DNA of 64,000 bases from an uncultured Dermabacteraceae bacterium (lineage in GTDB: Bacteria; Actinomycetota; Actinomycetes; Actinomycetales; Dermabacteraceae), in the NCBI GenBank assembly GCA_946223075.1, contig CAMILZ010000012.1, positions 4,047 through 68,046 of the forward strand. Direction: 5' to 3'. The translations under genes were made by a program, and so were the position numbers. A model generated the notes under the pieces. It searched no databases. It saw only the letters and a program-made list of their open reading frames with translations, and had not been told where the DNA came from. This document shows positions 1 through 7,368 of this stretch, piece after piece (the first letter of the stretch is position 1; every line of letters starts with the position of its first letter).

Positions 1-1247
1 CGGCCTGCCTCGGGGATCGAGTCGACCGAGCGCTGCACGTACGAATCGACGTCGTCGAGCTCGCGCAGGTAGGTTGCGGCACGCGCACGGTAGCCAGCCG
101 CGTGATCTGGGTCGAGGCCGCAAAGGTGATCGCGAATGACCTCGACGTAGGCCTGGGCGTTCGTGACGTCCTGCCACAGGTGCGGGTCGATTTCTCCGTG
201 CACGTGCTTGCCGAGGACGGCCTGCGGCAGCTGGTAGACGTCTGTTCCGCCGCGGGCGATGAATCGGAACGCGGGATCGGCTGGCACGGGAAGGAGCGCT
301 TTTGGGGGCACGTGAATGACCATGTCCGAAAGGGCGATATCGCGGGTTCCGCCCTCTGCTTCGGGATCGTCGATGCGCATCGCGAGCGAGGCCGAAGGTA
401 CGTTGACCGTGATATCGGCGTGACCCGCGGAAATCACCTGGCGCTTCGCGAGAGACGCTTCCGCGCCCTTCTTCGCAGCTTCCTCGGGGGAGACGCCAAC
501 GCAGATCCACACGTCACCCTCTGCCGAGGACTCGGCGCCAAGGGAGCCGCCGCTCCACGTTGCCCTGAACCGCGCGCGATACACGCCCGCCTTCGTGAAG
601 GCCCAGCTCATGTGCGTGTGGGCATCCATCGGAAGGTCGATGGCATCGGTGCGAGCGGAGGTGCCGTCGGAAGAATCGAACACCCGCTGCGGCTCGCCGA
701 ACGTTCCGGTCACGTACCCGTGCAGGTCACCCGGACCTTCGCACGAGGCGAGTGCGAGGCGCACTTGCGTGAGGCGGCCAGCGCCGCGCTCACGGCCCGC
801 GACGCGAAGCCCGAGCCACACCGTGTCGAGCGAGCGGTTCTCGACGAGCGGGATGATCGTCGCGCCGCGTGTCGAGGCCTCCTCGGCGAGCGCGAGGTGC
901 GTCGAGCCAGCGGGAAGGTTCGCGTCGATCGTGCGAATGAGTGCCTGCTCCTCGAGCATGAGGTAGTTTGACAGCGCGAGATCGGCGTATGCGATGTCGC
1001 GGACGTTGCGGGGGAGAGGCTCGAACGAGTGTGGGTCGCCGCCCTCGGGGATGAGGGACGTGACGAGTGCATCGGGACCCGCGACGTTGCGCGCGAGATC
1101 CGCGAGGATACCCGTGGTGGCGACGACGCGCGGGCGAGGATCCTCGCTCGAGCGCGCGGTGCGACCAGGCAGAATGATCGCGCCGAGAGAGCAGGCGGCG
1201 GCGCCCAGGAGCACAGAGCGCCGCCGCAGTTCAGGGGTGGAGGTCAC
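1..1247 (-). CDS. Anchored-repeat ABC transporter substrate-binding protein (metal, TroA-like), 3' end outside window
   Basis: Partial: 415 codons are visible and the gene runs off the left edge. The GTG start at 1247 overlaps the upstream TGA as GTGA, so translation is probably coupled. The N-terminus has a Tat-like RRRSVLL stretch. A cluster A-I metal-binding fold follows: VVATTGILADLARNVAG, then LIPEGGDPHSFEP with the probable ligand His73, then ADLALSNYLMLE. In the middle there is an inserted actinobacterial surface-repeat segment (around 680-540: DAHTHMSWAFTKAGVYRARF). The binding fold resumes with GKHVHGEIDPHLWQDVTNA near 250-140. This matches the known actinobacterial 'anchored repeat' zinc/manganese-type importer, whose permease and ATPase would lie further left. 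Family and operon place it at the membrane or wall; metal specificity is inferred from the Zur-like box upstream of the operon. Confidence 0.88.
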   Translation of the reverse strand, partial: MTSTPELRRRSVLLGAAACSLGAIILPGRTARSSEDPRPRVVATTGILADLARNVAGPDALVTSLIPEGGDPHSFEPLPRNVRDIAYADLALSNYLMLEEQALIRTIDANLPAGSTHLALAEEASTRGATIIPLVENRSLDTVWLGLRVAGRERGAGRLTQVRLALASCEGPGDLHGYVTGTFGEPQRVFDSSDGTSARTDAIDLPMDAHTHMSWAFTKAGVYRARFRATWSGGSLGAESSAEGDVWICVGVSPEEAAKKGAEASLAKRQVISAGHADITVNVPSASLAMRIDDPEAEGGTRDIALSDMVIHVPPKALLPVPADPAFRFIARGGTDVYQLPQAVLGKHVHGEIDPHLWQDVTNAQAYVEVIRDHLCGLDPDHAAGYRARAATYLRELDDVDSYVQRSVDSIPEAG

Positions 1248-3238
1248 TGGAAGCGGCGCCTCGCCACTGCCGTGCCAGCGCCCAGGATGATGAGCGCTGC
1301 GGCGGTGCCGGCGAGGCCGGTTACCTCAGCGCCCGTGCGCGGAAGATCCGAAGCGGAACCCGCGGGAGCGTCGCCCGTCACGGACTTGGCGTAGTCGGCG
1401 GAGCCGCCCGCCTCCACGATCTGGTCGGCGCTGAGGTCACAGTCGGCGCCGTCCTCGGTCTTACCCTTGAGGTCGACGATCTTGTAGCCTTTGCCGTCCT
1501 TGAAGATCTGGCCGATCTTCGCGCTCTTGCGGTCCTTGGCAGCCTTGACGTTCGAGCCCGAACCTGCGGTCGCCGAGTACCACTTCTGGCCCACGAGCTG
1601 GCCGAAGTTGCCCGACGTGAACACGCCGACATTGCCGGGGCCGCTCGCCGAAACGAGAGTCTGCGTGATCTCGCCGGTCGTGTTTTCGATGATCGAGGGG
1701 TGCATCGAGTTCGCGCCGAGCCACGGAACGCCCGGGTCCTGAGTCGAGCCGATCATCCACACGTCGGAACCGGCGGGGGCAATGAACTCGAGGCCACCCG
1801 GGACCTTGTGCTTCGCGGCATCACCGAGGCCGAAGGAGATCGAGGAGGGGTCAACCCACTGAGCGGGCGACTTCCGGTCGTCCTTGATCGACGAGATGAG
1901 CTTGCCGTTCTCGAAACGTGAGCCGAAGTCGAAGTGGCCGCTCGTCGCGCCCGAGCTGCTGCCCACGTTGAACGTGAGGGTTGCGGTGTCGGAGTAGCTC
2001 TTGCCGTCCTTGCCTTTGACGCTCTGGCGGATCGTCAGCTTGTAGGTGCCGGGCTTCGAGAACACCCAGTTGGGGTGCACGTGCGTGTTCGCGGGAATCG
2101 TGTAGGAACCGCCGACCTTGCCCTTGGAGGTGCTCGTCGCGGCCTTGATTTCTTCCTTGGTCGCGTCGCGCACGACCTCGGTCGCGGTGCACACGGGCGC
2201 CTTCGGCTCTTCCTTGGCGGGCTCAGCCGGTGCTTCGGGAGCCTCTGGAGCCGGGGCCTCTTGAGCTGCGGGAGCTGCCGGTGCCGCAGCCTTCGCCTTA
2301 GCCTTAGGCTTCGCCTTCGGCGCGGGTGCGGCGGGCTTTTCCGGCGCCTTGGCCTTCGGTGCGGACGTGTCAGGCTTCGGCTTATCCGTGGGTGCGGGAT
2401 TTGCGGGTGCGGCAGGCTCGGTGGACTCCTTCGGTGCAGGCGCTGCCGCGGTGGGTGCGGTGTCCGACGGCTTCTCCGGTGCCGTCGAGTCCTCCGGTTT
2501 GGGGGCAGGAGCCGGTGCGGGAGCAGGAGCCGGTGCAGGCTTTTCAGCCTTGGCGTCGGCCTTACCGCGGAACTCATCGCCCACGGTGAAGGTGTAGGTC
2601 GCCTTGTTCGAGGAGACGGTCTTTCCGCCCTTGCGGCCCTCGGCGTGGAGAGTCAGCGTGTACACGCCGGGCTTCGTGAAGACCCAGTTGGCGTGAGTGT
2701 GCGCTGGCATTTCCTGGTTGCGCACGGCGCCAGCCTTGAGGTCCATGTTGCCGTTCTCGAGGAGAGGCGCGATCCCGCCGAATGAGCCCTGGCCGAACAG
2801 GTGAATCTGGCCCGGGCCTTCGACCTTGTCGAACTTCAGTTTGATCGAACCGTCAAAGCCCGTGCCCTGAATGCCGAGCGTGTCCCAACCCGGCCACAGT
2901 AGATTCTGCTCCTGGGACATAGGCAGTAAATACGCCTTGGGTGCGCCGGGCCATCCTTTGGGTACGTCCGTGAGTGCCGCCGACTTCACGTGAAGCTCGA
3001 CCTCTTCGGGCTTGTGGGTCACGTGCGAACCGGTGACGTCTTCCTTGAGGTTGAGCGTGAGGGCGTCACCATCCGCTTCAACGTTGAAGGCGTCGACGTG
3101 CCCCTGATCGATCACGAGGCGCTCGGCGGCATGCGCCGAGCCTAGGGGAATGAGGATGACGGCGAGGGACGCGAGCGCCGCGAGGAGCGCGCGCAACGCG
3201 GCACGAGAGCGCGCCGGTGCCGTGGTTGTCTGGACCAA
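1244..3238 (-). CDS. LPXTG-anchored surface protein with two actinobacterial surface repeats (ABC-associated repeat protein)
   Basis: 664 residues from a TTG start at 3238, with AAAGGTG placed 5-7 nt upstream. A signal peptide (LLAALASLAVILIPLGSAHA) is followed by a first surface-repeat domain containing HTHANWVFTKPGVYTLTLHA. A long Ala/Pro/Lys linker (about residues 230-350) leads to a second repeat with HVHPNWVFSKPGTYKLTI. The C-terminus has LPRTG at 632-636, a hydrophobic stretch and an ARRRFQ tail, the classical sortase signal. It overlaps the metal-binding protein gene by 4 bp and stands first in that operon. Proteins of this family accompany anchored-repeat ABC importers and are thought to help capture metal at the wall. 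Expression is probably Zur-controlled, since the palindrome at 3284-3312 lies just upstream. Confidence 0.88.
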   Translation of the reverse strand: MVQTTTAPARSRAALRALLAALASLAVILIPLGSAHAAERLVIDQGHVDAFNVEADGDALTLNLKEDVTGSHVTHKPEEVELHVKSAALTDVPKGWPGAPKAYLLPMSQEQNLLWPGWDTLGIQGTGFDGSIKLKFDKVEGPGQIHLFGQGSFGGIAPLLENGNMDLKAGAVRNQEMPAHTHANWVFTKPGVYTLTLHAEGRKGGKTVSSNKATYTFTVGDEFRGKADAKAEKPAPAPAPAPAPAPKPEDSTAPEKPSDTAPTAAAPAPKESTEPAAPANPAPTDKPKPDTSAPKAKAPEKPAAPAPKAKPKAKAKAAAPAAPAAQEAPAPEAPEAPAEPAKEEPKAPVCTATEVVRDATKEEIKAATSTSKGKVGGSYTIPANTHVHPNWVFSKPGTYKLTIRQSVKGKDGKSYSDTATLTFNVGSSSGATSGHFDFGSRFENGKLISSIKDDRKSPAQWVDPSSISFGLGDAAKHKVPGGLEFIAPAGSDVWMIGSTQDPGVPWLGANSMHPSIIENTTGEITQTLVSASGPGNVGVFTSGNFGQLVGQKWYSATAGSGSNVKAAKDRKSAKIGQIFKDGKGYKIVDLKGKTEDGADCDLSADQIVEAGGSADYAKSVTGDAPAGSASDLPRTGAEVTGLAGTAAALIILGAGTAVARRRFQ

Positions 3239-3283
3239 GGGAACACCTTTCTATGCCGCCCGGCGGCACACCGCGGGCAACGA

Positions 3284-3312
3284 TTGTTAATGAGAGTCGC
3301 TATCATTAACAA
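3284..3312 (-). promoter_or_regulatory. Zur/Fur-type palindromic operator
   Basis: Perfect 10-bp arms TTGTTAATGA (3284-3293) and TCATTAACAA (3303-3312) flank a 9-nt centre that itself continues the dyad in part (A.AGTCGCT.T). The core AATGAnAnnnnnTnTCATT resembles Fur-superfamily zinc boxes. It lies 46-74 nt upstream of the TTG start of the surface-repeat protein, in promoter position for the metal-acquisition operon. Assignment to Zur rather than another Fur-family member rests on the function of the downstream genes. Confidence 0.7.
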
Positions 3313-3331
3313 CACAGGGTGTTCGGTTCCG

Positions 3332-3949
3332 TCAACCCAGGGAAAGGACCTCGCTTGTTGTCGCGAGGCGCACCTGGGGCGAGAAAAGCTCCATGATCGC
3401 GAGCGCGCGTTCGTGATTGGCCTGGTCAGAGCCCGCGCACGCATCGCTCACGAGCGTGATCCACGCCCCCGAATCTGCCGCGGGAAGCACGGTCGAGATC
3501 ACGCAGCAATCGGTCGAGACTCCCGTGACCACGAGGTGCGGGCTTTCGCCCGTGATGGCTCGTAACTGTGCGCCCCACTTGCCGAACGTCGGCTCGTCAA
3601 TCACGTGGGCGGCCCCGAGCGTCGCCGCCGCAGGGGTGAGTTCATAGAGGGGATCGCTCGCGGGCACGTCCGCGAAGGGCCACGCCTCGAAATACTCCCC
3701 CCACGACGTTGCGCGATCAGCCGTCGGAATCCAGCGCGTGAGGATCACGCGCCCCTCGAACAACTCCGCAAGCCGCGCGATATTCGCCCACGCCGCCTCC
3801 CACATGGGGGAGGCCCAGTCCGACGACTGCTCGGCAAAAATCACCTGCGGATCGATCACGAGGAGCCACGCCTTCGAGTCTTCGTCGCCCGCGCCCCCGA
3901 GAGAAGAGGCAGACGAGGTAGGCCCCTCGGGCGTCGGAAAGGCGCTCAC
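3332..3949 (-). CDS. Isochorismatase-family cysteine hydrolase
   Basis: 205 residues from a GTG at 3949 that overlaps the permease stop as GTGA; a longer reading would run inside the permease gene. The catalytic triad of the family is visible: Asp33 (LLVIDPQ), Lys124 (FGKWGA) and Cys149 (GVSTDCCVIST). Relatives hydrolyse amide or ester bonds of small molecules such as nicotinamide, ureidoacrylate or N-carbamoyl compounds. It is the last gene of a leftward operon with a formimidoylglutamase-like enzyme and an NCS1 permease, so it probably handles the imported nitrogen compound or an intermediate. The substrate cannot be read from the sequence. Confidence 0.82.
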   Translation of the reverse strand: MSAFPTPEGPTSSASSLGGAGDEDSKAWLLVIDPQVIFAEQSSDWASPMWEAAWANIARLAELFEGRVILTRWIPTADRATSWGEYFEAWPFADVPASDPLYELTPAAATLGAAHVIDEPTFGKWGAQLRAITGESPHLVVTGVSTDCCVISTVLPAADSGAWITLVSDACAGSDQANHERALAIMELFSPQVRLATTSEVLSLG

Positions 3950-5412
3950 CGGCCCATCTCCTGCCGGCGAATCGTGCCGCGGCGCAGCACGAGCGTCACG
4001 AGGAAGCCGAGCACGAGCGCGAGCAACACCCCGAGGTTCGCGTACGCCCAGTCGCCCTCGTGGCCGCCGATCGGGCCGAGCAGGTAGCCCTGCCAGTTGT
4101 TCCACGCGGCCGCCTCGGCGAAGTTGTTGACGACGAGGCCCCAGCCGATGATCGAGCACACGACGAGCGTGAGGATCGAGACCCAGTCGATCGAGCCGTA
4201 GCGCCCGTTCGCGTCGAAGAGCGCGTGCTCGTCGTAATCGGCGCGGCGCGTGAGGATATCGGCGATGAGGATCCCCGCCCAGGCCGCGAGCGGCACGCCA
4301 AGGGTGATGAGGAAGCTCTGGAAGGGGCCGAGGAAGTCGTGCGCGAAAAACACGACGTAGATCGTGCCTGCCGTGAGAATAAGACCGTCGATCGCGGCGG
4401 CGGCCGGGCGCGGGATGTTAATGCCGAGGCTCAGGAGCGTGAGGCCCGAGGAGTAAATGCCGAGAACAGCGCCCGAAACGAGCGCGAGAACCGCCGTGAG
4501 CCAGAACGGGATGAGCACCCAGATGGGGAGGATCGAGGCGAGAGTGCCGATCGGATCGTCCGCGATGCCGCTGCTGAGCGAAGGATCGGATGCCACGAGG
4601 AGCACGCCGAAGAACACGAGAAGAACGGGAGCGATTGCGCCGCCGAACGTATTCCACCAGATAATCGCGCCGTCGGATGTCTCGCGCTTTTGGTAGCGCG
4701 ACCAGTCCGCGGCGATGTTGATCCAGCCGAGGCCGAAGCCCGTCATGACCATGACGAGCGCGCCAATCACCTGCTGCGGGCTCCCGTTCGGAACGGCGAG
4801 AACCGTATTGAGGTCGATATGCGAGAACGTGAGCAGCACGTACAGGATCGTGATCGCGCCCGTGATCCATGTGAGAACTGACTGGAGCTTCATGATCGTG
4901 TGGTAGCCGAGCACGCTCGCGATCACGATGAGGGCCGCGACCGCGATCGTTGCCGCGACAAGCACGGGCGTGCCGCTCGGGAGACCAAGACGCGCGAAAA
5001 CCGTGGCCGTCGCGAGGACCGCCATGATCGAAAGGAACGTCTCCCAGCCGATCGAAGTGAGCCACGAGACGATTCCGGGAACCTTCTGCCCGTGAACGCC
5101 GAACGCGGCGCGCGAGAGCACCATCGTGGGCGCGCTACCCCGTTTGCCCGCGATCGCGATGAGACCGCACAGGAGGAACGAGACCGGGATGCCGATGAGC
5201 GTGACGAGGGTGGCCTGCCAGAAACTCACCCCGAAATCGAGGATATAGCTGCCGTAGCTCATGCCGAACACCGAAATATTCGCGGCGAACCACGGCCAGA
5301 ACAGGTCGCTTGGCTTCGCCGTGCGTTCGCTTTCGGTAACGATCTCGATGCCCTGGTGCTCGATGAGGCCTGGGCTCGAAACGGCGTTTTCGGGGGTGGA
5401 CTGGGTGCTCAT
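3946..5412 (-). CDS. NCS1-family nucleobase/cytosine permease
   Basis: 488 residues starting at ATG 5412, chosen over ATG 5424 because GGAG sits 6 nt before it. About twelve hydrophobic segments are seen, with NCS1/CodB-like features: SDLFWPWFAANISVFGMSYG at the N-terminus, LSRAAFGVHGQKVPG and NIAADWSRYQKRE. It is an inner-membrane symporter for purine, pyrimidine, hydantoin or allantoin-like solutes. It follows the formimidoylglutamase-like gene by 44 nt and overlaps the cysteine hydrolase by 4 bp. A small inverted repeat AGGATA/TATCCT (5432-5454) lies in the gap before it. Confidence 0.85.
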   Translation of the reverse strand: MSTQSTPENAVSSPGLIEHQGIEIVTESERTAKPSDLFWPWFAANISVFGMSYGSYILDFGVSFWQATLVTLIGIPVSFLLCGLIAIAGKRGSAPTMVLSRAAFGVHGQKVPGIVSWLTSIGWETFLSIMAVLATATVFARLGLPSGTPVLVAATIAVAALIVIASVLGYHTIMKLQSVLTWITGAITILYVLLTFSHIDLNTVLAVPNGSPQQVIGALVMVMTGFGLGWINIAADWSRYQKRETSDGAIIWWNTFGGAIAPVLLVFFGVLLVASDPSLSSGIADDPIGTLASILPIWVLIPFWLTAVLALVSGAVLGIYSSGLTLLSLGINIPRPAAAAIDGLILTAGTIYVVFFAHDFLGPFQSFLITLGVPLAAWAGILIADILTRRADYDEHALFDANGRYGSIDWVSILTLVVCSIIGWGLVVNNFAEAAAWNNWQGYLLGPIGGHEGDWAYANLGVLLALVLGFLVTLVLRRGTIRRQEMGR

Positions 5413-5456
5413 GGAAGGCTCCATTCGCGAGAGGATAGGGATGAAAAATATCCTAG

Positions 5457-6509
5457 TCAGCGAGCGAGCATATGCGCAGCCTCGTCCACGAGGCGCGCCG
5501 CGGACTTTGCCGTGCGGCCATCAATGTCGAAACGCGGGTTCAGCTCGACCACATCCATGAGGGCAAGCTTTTCCGACGCCGCCGCGGCCCGCACCGCCGC
5601 CACGATGATCGGCAGATCCACGCCGAGCGCCGCGGGCGCCGAGACCCCCGGAGCCGTGTGGGCGGGGAGAACATCGAGGTCGATCGTCAGGTAGAGGACA
5701 TCCACGCTCGCAGCGAAATCCTCGACAAAGCGGGTGACGCCCGCGGCTCCCATCTCGAGGCACTCGAGGTCTGTGCGGTATTGAACGCCGAGAGCATCGG
5801 CCGTGTCGAAAAGCGTGCGCGTGTTGCCCGGCTCCGCGATCCCGAGCACCGCGTAGTTCAGGTCGCGCCCCTCGGCCTTTTCCGCCTCCGCCATTTGCAA
5901 AAATGGGGTCCCGCTCGTGGGCGTGGGCGCACTGCGAAGATCGAAGTGGGCGTCAAGGTTGAGAACGCCCCACGAGGGAGGCTCGCAAGCGTCGGACCCC
6001 TCGCCCGCGGTGCCCGTGGTGCCAGCCGAGCCGGCTCCCGCGCGCCCGCGCGCCCCCAGATGCTCGCGAAGCCCCAGGTAACTCGCCCACGCGGTCTCGT
6101 GACCGCCGCCGAGCACGAGCGTGAGGCGATTGCCCTCGGTGCCGAGCGCGCGGGCCGTCAGATGCCCCATGTCCGCTTGCGCTTCCTCGAGCGCCTCGCC
6201 GATCGTCGCAACATCACCCCAGTCCGCGAGGGTCACCTCGCCCGTACCGAGCGGACCGTGGAGGGCCATGCCCGCAAGCGCCGAACGCAAAGCTGCGGGT
6301 GCGTCCGCCGCCCCCACACGACCGTGATTGCGGCGCACCCCCTCGTGCGTAGCAAAGCCCGCGAGTGCCACGTGTGCGCCCTCGGGCGGGCGCTCCTCAC
6401 TCACGAGCGAGATGCGCTGATGCCAGCGCGCGTGCGCGGCACCCTCACCATCAACTCGACCCTTCCACGGACTGTTCTCGATGTTGCTCAACGTGTTCAC
6501 GCCCTCCAT
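5457..6509 (-). CDS. hutG: Arginase-superfamily hydrolase, formimidoylglutamase-like (HutG)
   Basis: 350 residues from ATG 6509. Dinuclear manganese motifs of the ureohydrolase superfamily are present: GGGHETAW, LNLDAHFDLR and TIDLDVLPAHTAPGVSAP. The N-terminal WKGRVDGEGAAHARWHQ is typical of formimidoylglutamases, which release formamide and glutamate in histidine breakdown. No other hut gene is seen nearby; the partners are an NCS1 permease and a cysteine hydrolase, so another guanidino or formimino substrate is possible. No good ribosome site precedes ATG 6509; GGAGGG lies 10 nt before an in-frame TTG at 6491, so the protein may be 6 residues shorter. A Gly/Ala/Thr-rich loop near 5985-6040 holds a near-perfect copy of the dispersed 15-bp motif. 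Divergent from an IclR regulator. Confidence 0.8.
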   Translation of the reverse strand: MEGVNTLSNIENSPWKGRVDGEGAAHARWHQRISLVSEERPPEGAHVALAGFATHEGVRRNHGRVGAADAPAALRSALAGMALHGPLGTGEVTLADWGDVATIGEALEEAQADMGHLTARALGTEGNRLTLVLGGGHETAWASYLGLREHLGARGRAGAGSAGTTGTAGEGSDACEPPSWGVLNLDAHFDLRSAPTPTSGTPFLQMAEAEKAEGRDLNYAVLGIAEPGNTRTLFDTADALGVQYRTDLECLEMGAAGVTRFVEDFAASVDVLYLTIDLDVLPAHTAPGVSAPAALGVDLPIIVAAVRAAAASEKLALMDVVELNPRFDIDGRTAKSAARLVDEAAHMLAR

Positions 6510-6562
6510 TATGGGTGCGCGGACTGTATCCAAATAGGTTCGAGTCAGGCGCAGAGGATAAT

Positions 6563-7330
6563 GTGTCCCCCATGCCGTCGAAAGTACCCGCAGCCGCCTC
6601 AACGTTGAGGATCCTCACCTACCTCGCCCAGCGCTCGAGGCCCATTGCCGCCTCGCGCATCGCGAGCGAACTCGACATTCCACGCTCGAGCACGTACGAC
6701 ATCCTCGCTGAACTTCTCGACCAGGGTTTCGTGCTGCACTATCCCGATCTCCACGCCTACGGCCTCGGCCCCTCCGCCTACGAGCTGAGCTTCGGGTACA
6801 CGCGCCAGGCCCCACTCGCGCGGCTCGGCAAGCGCGTCACCGAACGCCTCACCGACCAGGTCGGCGAAATCTCCCACGTCGCGGTTCTCCAGGGCCGACA
6901 CGTGCTCTACGTCGTTGAAGCACGCCTCAACAAGCCCGCCTCGTACCCCACCGACGTGGGCGTTCGTGTGCCCGCGCACCTCACCGCCTCGGGCCGCGCC
7001 ATCTTGAGCGCCCTGCCCGCTAAGCAGCTCGCGGCCGTGTTCACGGGTGAAACGGTGCTCGAGCCGCACCTCGGTGCCGACGTTGGCCCCGCCTTCCCCG
7101 TTGCTCGTGCTCTCGCCGATGCCCGCGATACGCGCACGCGTGGCTACGCCGTGGAAAACGGCGAGGTGCTCGATGGGCACCGCTCCGTTGCGCTTCCCGT
7201 GTTCGATGGAGCCAAGTGGCCCGTCGCTGCCGTTGCCGTCACGTGGCAGGGGAGTGACTCCTCGCGCGACCTCGAGATGCTCGAATCCGTGCGCATCGCC
7301 GCCGACCAATTGCAAAAGGCGATCTCCTAA
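6563..7330 (+). CDS. IclR-family transcriptional regulator
   Basis: 255 residues. GTG 6563 was chosen because AGAGG ends 5 nt upstream; ATG 6572 is an alternative. The N-terminal winged helix-turn-helix (STLRILTYLAQ, then ASELDIPRSSTYDILAELLDQGFV) is followed by the C-terminal IclR effector domain with GRHVLYVVEAR, VGVRVPAHLTASGRAILSAL and RGYAVENGEVLDG. It is transcribed away from the hutG-like operon across about 50 bp, the usual arrangement for a regulator controlling the adjacent catabolic operon. Its gene ends inside a hairpin shared with the convergent poxB. Confidence 0.88.
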   Translation: MSPMPSKVPAAASTLRILTYLAQRSRPIAASRIASELDIPRSSTYDILAELLDQGFVLHYPDLHAYGLGPSAYELSFGYTRQAPLARLGKRVTERLTDQVGEISHVAVLQGRHVLYVVEARLNKPASYPTDVGVRVPAHLTASGRAILSALPAKQLAAVFTGETVLEPHLGADVGPAFPVARALADARDTRTRGYAVENGEVLDGHRSVALPVFDGAKWPVAAVAVTWQGSDSSRDLEMLESVRIAADQLQKAIS

Positions 7331-7344
7331 CGGAGACCGCCTTT
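7315..7344. terminator. Bidirectional stem-loop between iclR-type gene and poxB
   Basis: AAAGGCGATCTCC (7315-7327) pairs with GGAGACCGCCTTT (7332-7344) with one mismatch around a TAAC loop that contains the regulator's stop codon. A/T-rich ends on both sides suit termination in either direction between convergent genes. Confidence 0.75.
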
Positions 7345-7368
7345 CGCCTTACGCTTTCGCGAGAGTTC

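Noticed and set aside
2195..2560. Repetitive sequence resembling a tandem array or CRISPR
   Set aside because: It encodes the Ala/Pro/Lys linker of the wall protein; units are irregular codon-level repeats with no spacers.
5432..5454. AGGATA/TATCCT inverted repeat between the formimidoylglutamase-like gene and the permease
   Set aside because: Short 6-bp arms with a long loop; not convincing as an operator or terminator, only noted.
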